A stretch of 15,570 nt of DNA from assembly GCA_937128785.1 (NCBI GenBank), contig CAKZMS010000414.1, positions 1 through 15,570 on the forward strand. The letters run 5' to 3'. This document shows, one piece after another, positions 7,620 through 14,625 of this stretch. Below the pieces are notes generated by a model. That model was given only the letters and a program-made list of their open reading frames with translations. It was not told the origin of the DNA and did no database searches. The translations under genes and the position numbers were made by a program. Each line of letters starts with the position of its first letter. Positions within the stretch are counted from its first letter, which is position 1. Source of the DNA: an uncultured Opitutaceae bacterium. Lineage in GTDB: Bacteria > Verrucomicrobiota > Verrucomicrobiia > Opitutales > Opitutaceae.

Positions 7620-8789
7620 CTAAGCCCCGGACGATTCTCCCGCGCGAATTTGGGTGGCGACAGCATTGACCGCGCTGAGCGGCTCGACCAAGGCATCATT
7701 GGATCGGCCGTTTTCGTCAACGAGGCCGACGGAAAACGGATTGTGTGTCGCCAAATCGCCAGCACGGAAGCGTCCCCAAGAATAACCGATGATCGACGGA
7801 TCCCGCAGACCCGCCACCAACAGCTCCCGGCCTTGCCGGATACGTCGTTCAAAGGGTCCCTCGCCTGAAGCCGGGTCGACCCCCGGCGCTACTTCCGGCC
7901 AGGAGGAGATCTGCCAAAGCTGGGGCGCGTCTGCTTCGACCAGTCCGGGCGCCGCGACCTGCAGGAGGTCACATTGGCTGGCCGCGATCGCCCGCACGGC
8001 GGGTGGGGTTGCCGACGTAAGTAGCGGGCTGACGATCAGACAATCTGGATTGATCTGGCGCGCGGCGGCATGAACTCCCGACAGATAACGCTGCGCAAAC
8101 TCCCGCACGAAGTCCGTCAGGTCGCGCCGGTAACCCGGGGAGTCCATGACCTTCTCTTCCCGCGTCATCTGCCGTGCCGCGCCGCGACCGGAGAACTTCA
8201 TTCCCCAATCGGTCGCGACCTTTTCGAGGTCACCGCCATGTCGGGCCAACACAAAATCCCAGGCCGAGTGGTAGGCTCGAAAAGCCGGATCGAGGCTCAG
8301 GCACACTTGCAGCAATCCCGCGCGGGCCAGGGGTTGATCGGGTTCGGCCCATCCTCCCCAGCGCCAATCTGTGTCGATGGTCCAGCCGATGAGACCGGCC
8401 ACGGGCTCGACTCCGTTGATGCGCTGCTCGACGGACTCCGACCAGTTCGACGCAAACACATCCGGTAACAACACCCCCTCTTCTCGCACCAGTTGGGGTC
8501 CCGCATGGTTGAGCGCGAGGTTGTGAAGGTGATCGGCGCCCTTGCGCAAAAACGCCGGAGCGGTCGGCGGCATCAACAGATTAAACCCCCAACGCTTCGC
8601 CTGGTGATCGGCCGCCTCCGTCCCCACCGTGGCATCAACGCCGTGCAGACCACACAGCACCTGGCACTCGCCGGAGCTTGCAACGAACCACCACTGCCCT
8701 GCCCGCGTCTTGCCCAGCTTGGCGCCGCGGGTTCCTCCGCGCACAGAACTCGAATCAAAGTCAGAGGGGATCGAGGGGACGTTGGACAC
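7620..8789 (-). CDS. Divergent agarase/glycoside hydrolase-like TIM-barrel protein
   Basis: A 389-residue protein resembling the agarase-like glycoside hydrolases common in Verrucomicrobiota. It keeps the N-terminal 'QWWFV' turn (32-36), 'AKRWGFNLL' (64-72), a strand 'GLIGWTIDTDWRWGG' (132-146), 'CDLLQV' (273-278), and a C-terminal strand with 'IGYSWGRF' (334-341) and 'VGLVDENGR' (354-362). In relatives, as I recall them, the central strand reads 'IDNExSWGG' with the acid/base Glu, and a later strand reads 'sEFhfG' with the nucleophile. Here these appear as IDTDWRW (138-144) and LWQISSW (291-297), so both glutamates seem absent. The start is GTG 8789, with an in-frame TGA two codons upstream. 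No signal peptide is seen. It may be non-catalytic or act on an unusual substrate. Confidence 0.6.
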   Translation of the reverse strand: MSNVPSIPSDFDSSSVRGGTRGAKLGKTRAGQWWFVASSGECQVLCGLHGVDATVGTEAADHQAKRWGFNLLMPPTAPAFLRKGADHLHNLALNHAGPQLVREEGVLLPDVFASNWSESVEQRINGVEPVAGLIGWTIDTDWRWGGWAEPDQPLARAGLLQVCLSLDPAFRAYHSAWDFVLARHGGDLEKVATDWGMKFSGRGAARQMTREEKVMDSPGYRRDLTDFVREFAQRYLSGVHAAARQINPDCLIVSPLLTSATPPAVRAIAASQCDLLQVAAPGLVEADAPQLWQISSWPEVAPGVDPASGEGPFERRIRQGRELLVAGLRDPSIIGYSWGRFRAGDLATHNPFSVGLVDENGRSNDALVEPLSAVNAVATQIRAGESSGA

Positions 8790-8861
8790 GGTTCAAAAAG
8801 CTGGGGTTTACCCGGGGAATGGAAAGCGTGTTGTCACGCCGGAGTCGAATTCCCGGAACAC

Positions 8862-9470
8862 TCAATCCGGACGGGCCACCGTGAACTGGTCCCGGGTGGT
8901 GCAGTAGCCTTCGCCCCCCATGCGTCCGATCAGGTCCAGTTTGGTCGGATCAATCCGCTGCTGCGCATCCAACACCCCATCGTCCACGTGGGCACAGAGG
9001 ATGCGGCCAAAGACGACGTTGGCGATTCCGGGCTCATCCCCGAGCTTCACAATCTGGGTCAACTCACACTCGAATGAGATCGGAGCCCGCGCAACCCGGG
9101 GCGGGACCACCCGCGTGGAGGCGGCTGACTCGATCGCGAAACGATCCATCTCACTTTCATCGGGAGGAAGCGCGGCCGCCGTAGCATTCATGGCCGTGGC
9201 TTGTTGCTCCGAAACCAGGTTCACCACAAATTCCCCGGTCGCTTCGATATTACTGAGGGTGTCCTTGGGCGTGCCATCAATCTTGGTCACGGGGACAAAC
9301 ATGAGCGTGGGCGGACGCGAGGTGACCCCGTTGAAAAATGAAAACGGGGCAAGATTCACCACTCCAACCGGGCTGACTGACGAAACCCAGGCAATGGGCC
9401 GCGGCACGATCATGGAAATCATCCATTGGTAGGCTTCTCGGGGAGGGATCTGGGCAAAATCTAGCTGCAT
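8862..9470 (-). CDS. Flavin reductase-like, FMN-binding split-barrel protein
   Basis: A 202-residue cytoplasmic protein of the flavin reductase-like family (PF01613, DIM6/NTAB type). The conserved core is visible: VPRPIAWVSSVSP (22-34), 'NLAPFSFFNGVTSRPPTLMF' (39-58), 'KDTLSNIEATGEFVVNLV' (69-86) and 'FECELTQIVKLG' (133-144). Such proteins bind FMN and either supply reduced flavin to a monooxygenase or carry out uncharacterised redox steps. No partner oxygenase lies in the window. The ATG at 9470 fits the family start. It is the first gene of the minus-strand group, 72 bp upstream of the agarase-like gene. Its promoter should lie in the AT-rich region above 9470; I cannot place it. Confidence 0.9.
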   Translation of the reverse strand: MQLDFAQIPPREAYQWMISMIVPRPIAWVSSVSPVGVVNLAPFSFFNGVTSRPPTLMFVPVTKIDGTPKDTLSNIEATGEFVVNLVSEQQATAMNATAAALPPDESEMDRFAIESAASTRVVPPRVARAPISFECELTQIVKLGDEPGIANVVFGRILCAHVDDGVLDAQQRIDPTKLDLIGRMGGEGYCTTRDQFTVARPD

Positions 9471-9590
9471 CCGAACACTCGAAACGGGGTTTCATATCAG
9501 GGCCAAACCTTTCCCCCTAATCGGTCCAATTTTTCGCCTTAAACACGCCTTTCTCTGGTGCAGTCCCAAATGTAAACAGGCGCGAATCTG

Positions 9591-9600
9591 ACTACGTAGT
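9591..9600. promoter_or_regulatory. Perfect 10-bp palindrome, possible operator
   Basis: ACTACGTAGT reads the same on both strands. It lies 121 bp upstream of the flavin reductase start, within the divergent intergenic region. A dimeric regulator could bind it, but a single copy of this length can occur by chance, and no regulator gene is in the window. Confidence 0.3.
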
Positions 9601-9684
9601 TACCGCACTTTGGGGTAAATCTCCTCATTTCCAAAAAAAAATCTCTGAAAACCAAATGCTATGGCGGACTCAGAGTGAGCCAAA

Positions 9685-9696
9685 ATTGTCGACAAT
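9685..9696. promoter_or_regulatory. Perfect 12-bp palindrome, GntR-like operator candidate
   Basis: ATTGTCGACAAT is a perfect 12-bp palindrome. Its core TTGTCGACAA fits the general TNGT...ACNA pattern of FadR-subfamily GntR operators. The site lies about 300 bp upstream of the first pilin-like gene and 215 bp upstream of the flavin reductase gene, so it could serve either. No GntR gene is present nearby. The assignment to a regulator family is an inference from pattern only. Confidence 0.35.
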
Positions 9697-9732
9697 ACTC
9701 CGAGTTTCGATCGGCTTTGAAACCGGCTTTGC

Positions 9733-9761
9733 TTGGAATGGATCGATAAATTAGATACACT
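9733..9761 (+). promoter_or_regulatory. Weak sigma-70-like promoter candidate for pilus cluster
   Basis: TTGGAA (9733-9738) and TACACT (9756-9761) are separated by 17 bp, each matching four of six consensus bases. They sit at the left edge of the most AT-rich segment and point toward the pilin genes. If used, the leader would be about 230 nt. Many such weak matches are expected in AT-rich DNA, so this is only the best of several poor candidates. Confidence 0.2.
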
Positions 9762-9997
9762 ATTATTTCATTATCATTTACTTACATTATCTGTATTTTT
9801 CATGAAAGAACTCGCATTTTCAGCATGATCATAACGAGTGAATAATCATGGTTTTGACTAGATCCATATGGGCCTACTCATCGAGCCCAATCCATCCGCA
9901 ATAAATTTACAATTACACGAATTCGCGGGGCCTACGTATTATCACAGTTTGAGGAACGGCTCTGGATTTGGCTTCATGGTTATAGCTCAAAAAAGCG

Positions 9998-10432
9998 ATG
10001 AACAACTCGACTCAACCAAAGCGCAAAAAAGACGCTGGCTTCACCCTCATCGAAGTGGCCCTCTCGGCCACGGTGATGTTGTTCGTGATTGCCGGTATGC
10101 TCAGCGCCGTGACTTCCGGAGCCCAAATGCTCGACAGCTCCAATCGGATGGTCACCGCGAGCAACTTGATCACCCACCACGTCAACGAGCTGCGCCTCGA
10201 GGGGTGGGAAGAGGTTTCTCGCCTCCCGGCTAACCGCACCCTGAGCGTCCCCGCTCGCTTTTCCTCCGTCGCTGATGGCATGAGCATTAGCCGCACCGTC
10301 GTTGAGGAAGAAACCGATCTCTACCGCGTCACCTTCGCCGTTTCATGGACGGGGATCACCGGACGCAATTACACCGAAAGTGAAGATGCCCTCTTCGCGA
10401 AGAACGGACTCAGCGCTAGCTATGGTTACTGA
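9998..10432 (+). CDS. PilV/GspI-like minor prepilin
   Basis: A 144-residue type IV pilin-like protein. A 14-residue basic leader ends in glycine, followed by the prepilin peptidase site DAG|FTLIEV (cleavage between G14 and F15, with the critical Glu at mature position 5), then a hydrophobic alpha-1 helix to about residue 40. The globular part ('NLITHHVNELRLEGW' and beta-rich remainder) resembles PilV/GspI-type minor pilins. Minor pilins prime fibre assembly in the inner membrane. It is first in a tight cluster; its stop overlaps the next gene by 11 bp. No Shine-Dalgarno is visible before ATG 9998. Confidence 0.88.
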   Translation: MNNSTQPKRKKDAGFTLIEVALSATVMLFVIAGMLSAVTSGAQMLDSSNRMVTASNLITHHVNELRLEGWEEVSRLPANRTLSVPARFSSVADGMSISRTVVEEETDLYRVTFAVSWTGITGRNYTESEDALFAKNGLSASYGY

Positions 10433-10961
10433 TCTCCAGCGTCCTCGGCAGTTGTCGCGTGGGTTTACCCTCGTTGAGCTCCTCATTGGGGCAACGATTT
10501 CGGCTATCATCACGCTGGGCGTCATCACCGCCTTTACTTTCCTCGGCCGCAACATGGTGCGTATCGCCAACAACAGTGACCTACAAAGCCGCGCGGCCAT
10601 CGCATCGGCCACGGTCCAAAAAGACGTCGCCAACACCGACGCCGTGGTTGCCGTGAGTGCCACGGGCATGACCCTGACCGTCGACACCGGAGCCGGCACC
10701 GACACCGTCGTCTACGCCTACGACGCCAACACGGACGAGATCACACGCACCGATTCAAACCAGACCTACGTCGTGCTGCGAAAGGTCACCGCCTGCGCTT
10801 TCACCTTTACTGACTCAAACGGCAGCACCACCACGACCGCGACTTCCGTTAAGAAGATTGAACTGGACGCCACCACCGCTACCGGCGTGTTCGATTCCGG
10901 CACCTATGTGACCCACCAACTTGTTTCGCCAGCCATGATTGTGGCGGGCTCCGGGCTCTAA
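10422..10961 (+). CDS. PilW/GspJ-like minor prepilin
   Basis: A 179-residue prepilin-like protein with a 14-residue leader and a clear cleavage site SRG|FTLVELL (G14/F15, Glu at mature position 5), then a hydrophobic helix to about residue 42. The C-terminal part is rich in Thr and Asp ('SNGSTTTTATS' near 138-148) and looks beta-stranded, like the head domain of PilW/GspJ minor pilins. ATG 10422 was chosen because it places the leader correctly; an in-frame start at 10302 would add 40 residues overlapping the upstream gene. The start overlaps the previous stop by 11 bp, which supports coupling. It ends 9 bp before the next start. Confidence 0.86.
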   Translation: MVTDLQRPRQLSRGFTLVELLIGATISAIITLGVITAFTFLGRNMVRIANNSDLQSRAAIASATVQKDVANTDAVVAVSATGMTLTVDTGAGTDTVVYAYDANTDEITRTDSNQTYVVLRKVTACAFTFTDSNGSTTTTATSVKKIELDATTATGVFDSGTYVTHQLVSPAMIVAGSGL

Positions 10962-10970
10962 CCCCTTACC

Positions 10971-12380
10971 ATGACTCCCAACCGCATACATTCCGAGCGA
11001 GGCGCGACCATGTTGGCCGCACTTTCCTTCGCGTCGGTATTGGCCATCTCCTTGGCCAGTTACGTGGCGGTAAGCTACAACACGCTTGAGCGGGTTGATG
11101 AACGGGTCACGGCTGCCAGCCAACTGCTCGAAGGCGAAAACGTCCTCGAGGAAACGCTTTATGAGGTTTCCAACTCCGATTTCGCGGATTGGGCGATGGA
11201 TGGTTCCAGCGCCAGCCGCACAGTGACCGGAGTCGACCTGGCCCAACTCGCCGAGTCTCTGCCCATCGATTTCACGGAAACGGTCAGTGTCGAAGCTGCT
11301 CCTGCGCCCAAGCAGTCCATCCCTGATGCCTTCGCCAACCTGTTCAGCCGTTTGGGGCTGCGCGAACCGGCTCCCGCCGAGGCCGAAGAGGAAGTTGTCA
11401 TCGATTCGGACCAGATTCAGATGCAGCTGACCGGTCTCGGCGACGACTCCGATCAACGCACCCTGACCCTGACTCAGCAAACCGAGCTCGACGACGGTTC
11501 GATCGAAACCCGCACGCTGACCGCGACCATGTCGCCCATCTCTCCTTTCCAAGTCGCGATCGCCGCCGACCGCACCATCCGGCTACGCCGCAACGGAGTC
11601 GTCGACAGCTATGATTCCCGCGTGGGTGAATACGGCGGCAGCAACGTTGGTCATGAGGCCGTGCTTTCCGGCAACTACGTCAGTGTGACCCGCGCCCAGA
11701 TTAACGGCTACGCCGCCAGTGTGGCCCGCAGCCCCTACTTTGGAAGGCGCGCGAGTTTGCAAGGCCCCGATTCAAATCAGCGGGTTAACGTCGATACGAC
11801 CCGCATCATTCCCACTCCCTATAAGCCGAACTTGGACACCCTGGAGGCCTCCGGGGTAGGATCCCTTTACAGTGGCCCCAACTCCACGCTGGGTTCCAAC
11901 CGCTCCTCCGAGCCCCGCCTCTACTACGCCAGCGACATCAACCTGAGCCGCAACGAGCAGATCTTCATCGACGGCCCTACCCGGCTGGTAGTCGATGGTG
12001 ACATCAACCTGCGCGACAACTCCGCCATCGTCGTCAACCCCCGGGCCTCACTCGAGATCCACGTGGAAGGCAATGTGAGCCTGGACGGGCGCGGCATCGT
12101 CAACCTTTCCGAGGTGCCGGCCAACGTGGCCATCATCGGCACCAACTCGGATACCCGCAGCATCATCTTCCGCGGAGACGAGGCCCTGCACGGCGCCATC
12201 TTCGCGCCCAACTCAGATTTCTATGCCTACGGCAATCGCACCACCCGCACCATTTACGGGGCGATCGTAGCCAAAAAAGTGGTCTTCGACGACGACACCA
12301 ATTTCCACTTCGATGTCGCTTTGCGGGACGCCCATTTCGACGGTATCGAAAAGGCCTACGCGTTCGATCCTGCAGAATGA
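10971..12380 (+). CDS. PilX-like pilus protein with beta-helix-like C-terminus
   Basis: A 469-residue protein. The N-terminus has a short leader ending ERG at residue 11, followed by ATMLAALSF and a hydrophobic helix to about 36. This resembles PilX N-terminal domains: there is no Glu at mature position 5, as in PilX and GspK proteins. Next come an Ala/Pro/Glu-rich linker (about 108-145), a 'YDSRVGEYGG' block (214-223) and a C-terminal repeat-like stretch (about 316-450) where strands such as 'DINLSRNEQIFID', 'DINLRDNSAIVV' and 'GNVSLDGRGIVNL' recur. It closes with 'LHGAIFAPNSDFYAYG' and 'IYGAIVAKKVVF', as in DUF7305-type pilus-associated proteins. It is larger than a usual minor pilin (PilX about 190) and may be a surface-exposed tip or adhesin. 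Confidence 0.72.
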   Translation: MTPNRIHSERGATMLAALSFASVLAISLASYVAVSYNTLERVDERVTAASQLLEGENVLEETLYEVSNSDFADWAMDGSSASRTVTGVDLAQLAESLPIDFTETVSVEAAPAPKQSIPDAFANLFSRLGLREPAPAEAEEEVVIDSDQIQMQLTGLGDDSDQRTLTLTQQTELDDGSIETRTLTATMSPISPFQVAIAADRTIRLRRNGVVDSYDSRVGEYGGSNVGHEAVLSGNYVSVTRAQINGYAASVARSPYFGRRASLQGPDSNQRVNVDTTRIIPTPYKPNLDTLEASGVGSLYSGPNSTLGSNRSSEPRLYYASDINLSRNEQIFIDGPTRLVVDGDINLRDNSAIVVNPRASLEIHVEGNVSLDGRGIVNLSEVPANVAIIGTNSDTRSIIFRGDEALHGAIFAPNSDFYAYGNRTTRTIYGAIVAKKVVFDDDTNFHFDVALRDAHFDGIEKAYAFDPAE

Positions 12381-12385
12381 GGGGC

Positions 12386-12440
12386 TCCGCCGCAGGCGGA
12401 ATATTTCTCAACCGAATCTCGCCAAAAGGCGTGGGTTGAG
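12386..12440 (+). promoter_or_regulatory. Tandem and nested hairpins before the pilM-like gene
   Basis: The 77-bp gap between the PilX-like and PilM-like genes holds two inverted repeats. First, TCCGCC-gca-GGCGGA (12386-12400) followed by ATATTTCT. Second, a nested stem: outer arms CTCAACC (12407-12413) and GGTTGAG (12434-12440), inner stem CGCC-AAAA-GGCG (12420-12431). A Shine-Dalgarno-like AAGGGG (12447-12452) follows, five bases from ATG 12458. The first stem plus the T-rich tract could be a weak terminator or attenuator; the second could regulate translation or mark an RNA-processing site. Confidence 0.5.
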
Positions 12441-12457
12441 TAACGAAAGGGGCAACC

Positions 12458-13495
12458 ATGTTCGAACGCGCACCCCGTAGCACCATCCTCGTGCACACCA
12501 CCACCCAGTACGTCCGGGTGGCCGTGTTGGAGCGTTCGACTCCCGAAACCGCCACCATCAGTGACGCCGCCGAATTTGCGATCGACGACGAAGAGTCCCT
12601 GAAACAGTGGGTCGAAGAACACGCCAACGACGGTCCCGGCTGGGTGGCAGGTTACTGTGGTTTCCAACCCTCCGGCAGCATGTTGATCCGGGAGGATCTG
12701 GTCGTCCGCGAGCCTCCGCCCAAACTCGACGCCATTGCCCCCCTGGTGGATCGCCGGGCTCGCAGTCATCCGGAAGAAGGCTGGAGTATTGGCATCGTTG
12801 ATGCCGTCACCGGAAAATCGCTGGCCCAGGCCGCCGGTCCCTGCACTGCCCTCATCGTGGCGATGCCGCGCAACGAAGTGAGGTTGCACCAGGAAAAGCT
12901 GCTCGAAGCCGGAGTTCGCCCCCGCCGCTTGGAGTACACGCCGCTGAGCACGCTCGGGGCCATCAAGTCACACTTTTCCAGCGAACTCTCCGACGCCGCG
13001 ATGGCCGTCTGCGAATTTAGCGCAACCGAAACGACCCTCTATTTCATCGATCGCAAAGGCATCCACCCCCAGGATCCCGTGCCGTTTGGCTTGGGTAACC
13101 TCGAAGAGAGCGCTCAAAAGGAGCTTAAACTCGAATCCATGGAGGAAGTGCGGGAAAAAATGGATAACCCGGACGAGGATCTGAACCGCCGCGCTCCGCG
13201 TCTCCTCCGTGTCTTTGCGAGCCACTTACGACTGACCCTCGACTACTACGAGCACCAAACCGGCCGGGTGGTCGGTTCAATGTTCCCGCTCAGCCTGCCG
13301 TCCAACCGGCGTTGGTTGGCCCCGGCGATGGCGCAGGCCGTTGATCTGGTGGTGCCTCATCTCGACTTGCTCGACTGGGCTTCCCAGCGCGGCTTGGATT
13401 TTGACGAACTACCCGCCGAGGGTGAAGGTTGGCTCCCTACTTTAGCCCTCGCCGCGAACCTCAATTCCGAACCTGCCAATGGCCCAGCGTCCTAG
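12458..13495 (+). CDS. PilM/GspL-like inner-membrane platform protein, degenerate actin fold
   Basis: A 345-residue protein that by size, position and several segments looks like PilM: 'CTALIVAMPRNEVRLHQEKLLEAGVRPRRLEYTPL' (129-162) matches the PilM middle region, and 'LRLTLDYYE' (257-265) matches the helix before the nucleotide site. PilM binds ATP and the PilN N-terminus on the cytoplasmic face. Here the three nucleotide-binding motifs seem absent: the N-terminal phosphate loop reads VHTTTQYVRV (12-21) rather than DIGxxxVK, the second reads CEFSATETTL (185-194) rather than DIGa..T, and the GG adenosine loop is replaced by LSLPSNRR (278-285). No membrane helix is seen. The start has a good Shine-Dalgarno. 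Its end overlaps the PilN-like gene by 17 bp. Confidence 0.68.
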   Translation: MFERAPRSTILVHTTTQYVRVAVLERSTPETATISDAAEFAIDDEESLKQWVEEHANDGPGWVAGYCGFQPSGSMLIREDLVVREPPPKLDAIAPLVDRRARSHPEEGWSIGIVDAVTGKSLAQAAGPCTALIVAMPRNEVRLHQEKLLEAGVRPRRLEYTPLSTLGAIKSHFSSELSDAAMAVCEFSATETTLYFIDRKGIHPQDPVPFGLGNLEESAQKELKLESMEEVREKMDNPDEDLNRRAPRLLRVFASHLRLTLDYYEHQTGRVVGSMFPLSLPSNRRWLAPAMAQAVDLVVPHLDLLDWASQRGLDFDELPAEGEGWLPTLALAANLNSEPANGPAS

Positions 13496-14087
13496 CCTCA
13501 TCGCCCCCCACGATGACTGGCGGTTGGACTTCACGCTGGTCGACGAGCTGCCCGAGGATTCCGTCATCGGACGGAACTTTATCGGCCACGCCATTGCCGG
13601 ACTGTTTGCCGCCGCCGCCCTCCTAGCCCTCGCCTGGACGTCCTACGACCTCTGGGCAGCCAGCCAGGGGATCAAAGACTGGGACGCCCGCATCGGCGGG
13701 GCCTCGGGCGACCTCAAAGAGGTGGAACGCCTGCAGCGGGACTACGTGCTCGCCACCGACCAGTTGGATGAGATCCACGAGATGATGAACAATCCCATCG
13801 CGTTGACCGTTCTCCTGGCGGAGATCGGCCGCACGCTGCCCAAGATTGTGAGTTTGGATATGATCGAATCCTACGACGGTGAGATCGTGTTTCGCGGCAC
13901 CCTCGAGGCCAGCTCGGAGCAAGCCAGTCGCTTGATCGGCAATTACGTCAAAGGCCTGGAAGACAATCCCGTGATCGGCCCCTATTTCGATGACATCAAA
14001 CTATCGGGGCTTGAACGTTTCGACGACGAGGAGGGCCTGAGCTTCGAGTTCACCATGGCACCCAAAACGGAGGACGAAGATGCTTGA
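13479..14087 (+). CDS. PilN-like inner-membrane assembly protein
   Basis: A 202-residue bitopic membrane protein with a short cytoplasmic N-terminus (1-33), one transmembrane helix (about 36-60), a coiled-coil-like stretch (about 64-105) and a small ferredoxin-like periplasmic domain (about 105-195), the layout of PilN. 'IALTVLLAEIGRTLPKIVSLDMIE' matches the PilN pattern of a helix followed by 'v.L..i' strands. PilN pairs with PilO and contacts PilM. The conserved INLLPxR motif that binds PilM is missing from the N-terminus here. The start at 13479 overlaps the upstream stop by 17 bp. Confidence 0.72.
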   Translation: MAQRPSLIAPHDDWRLDFTLVDELPEDSVIGRNFIGHAIAGLFAAAALLALAWTSYDLWAASQGIKDWDARIGGASGDLKEVERLQRDYVLATDQLDEIHEMMNNPIALTVLLAEIGRTLPKIVSLDMIESYDGEIVFRGTLEASSEQASRLIGNYVKGLEDNPVIGPYFDDIKLSGLERFDDEEGLSFEFTMAPKTEDEDA

Positions 14088-14625
14088 TCGCTTTAAAGAG
14101 TTCATCCGGTCACAGCCCTTTGTCACGGCCTGCATCGTCATTTGTGGGCTGAGTTTGGTGGGGGTCTGGTGGGTTCGGCGTCAAACCGAAGCCTACGAAA
14201 TGGAGCTCGCTCGCGTGACCGAACAAGGAACCGAAACTCTGGGACTTGTCGCCATGCGAAACATGCTTCAGAGCGAACTCGAGCTGGTGCAAAACGCGAT
14301 CGGACGCACCGACGACAATCTCGTGATTGAGGAAAACCTCGCCGAAAACCTGTGGTATTTCTACAGCATCGAGGGGCAGACCGAAACCCGTCTCACGGAG
14401 CTTCGCCAACTGGAGCCCGCGGCCTTGGGGGCCGATGAAACCTACCTGCGCGTGCCTTATGAACTCAGCGCGACCGGTGATTTTGTCGGCATCAGCGAAT
14501 TTCTTCGTCAACTCGAGGTCGGCCCCCGACTGGTCCACATTCGGGACTTTACGATTCGTCGGGAAGCCGAAGCCGAAGAGTTGCTGTCCCTCGACCTATC
14601 GGTGGAAATGCTGGGAGCGCCCTAA
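14080..14625 (+). CDS. PilO-like inner-membrane assembly protein
   Basis: A 181-residue protein with one N-terminal membrane helix (about 14-32), a coiled-coil-like segment (about 36-80) and a periplasmic domain. The pattern 'YLRVPYELSATGDFVGISEFLRQLE.....VHIRDFTI' (about 126-165) is characteristic of PilO. It would dimerise with the PilN-like protein. The start overlaps the previous stop by 8 bp (ATGCTTGA) and has a strong Shine-Dalgarno, GGAGG at 14069-14073, six bases upstream, which fixes this start. Its stop and the next start share one base (TAATG). Confidence 0.78.
   Translation: MLDRFKEFIRSQPFVTACIVICGLSLVGVWWVRRQTEAYEMELARVTEQGTETLGLVAMRNMLQSELELVQNAIGRTDDNLVIEENLAENLWYFYSIEGQTETRLTELRQLEPAALGADETYLRVPYELSATGDFVGISEFLRQLEVGPRLVHIRDFTIRREAEAEELLSLDLSVEMLGAP

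Larger units (their letters stand above)
9471..9997. other. 527-bp AT-rich intergenic region between divergent gene groups
   Basis: This stretch separates the minus-strand flavin reductase gene from the plus-strand pilus-like cluster and should hold both promoters. It is visibly richer in A and T than its surroundings, especially from 9733 to 9860. It holds an A-run (nine A, 9633-9641), two perfect palindromes listed separately, and a 7-bp direct repeat GGCTTTG (9713-9719 and 9725-9731). Very short open frames occur (for example an 18-codon frame starting at 9848), without a ribosome-binding site. I see no convincing protein gene or known RNA. The higher AT content could be promoter and UP-element sequence or an unrecognised RNA gene. 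Confidence 0.6.

Noticed and set aside
9868..10233. 121-residue open frame overlapping the first pilin-like gene in another frame
   Set aside because: It runs through the pilin gene in a shifted frame and shows no family features; the pilin frame has a clear cleavage motif.
10302..10421. Upstream start that would lengthen the PilW-like protein by 40 residues
   Set aside because: It overlaps the previous gene and would bury the prepilin leader; ATG 10422 gives a normal 14-residue leader.
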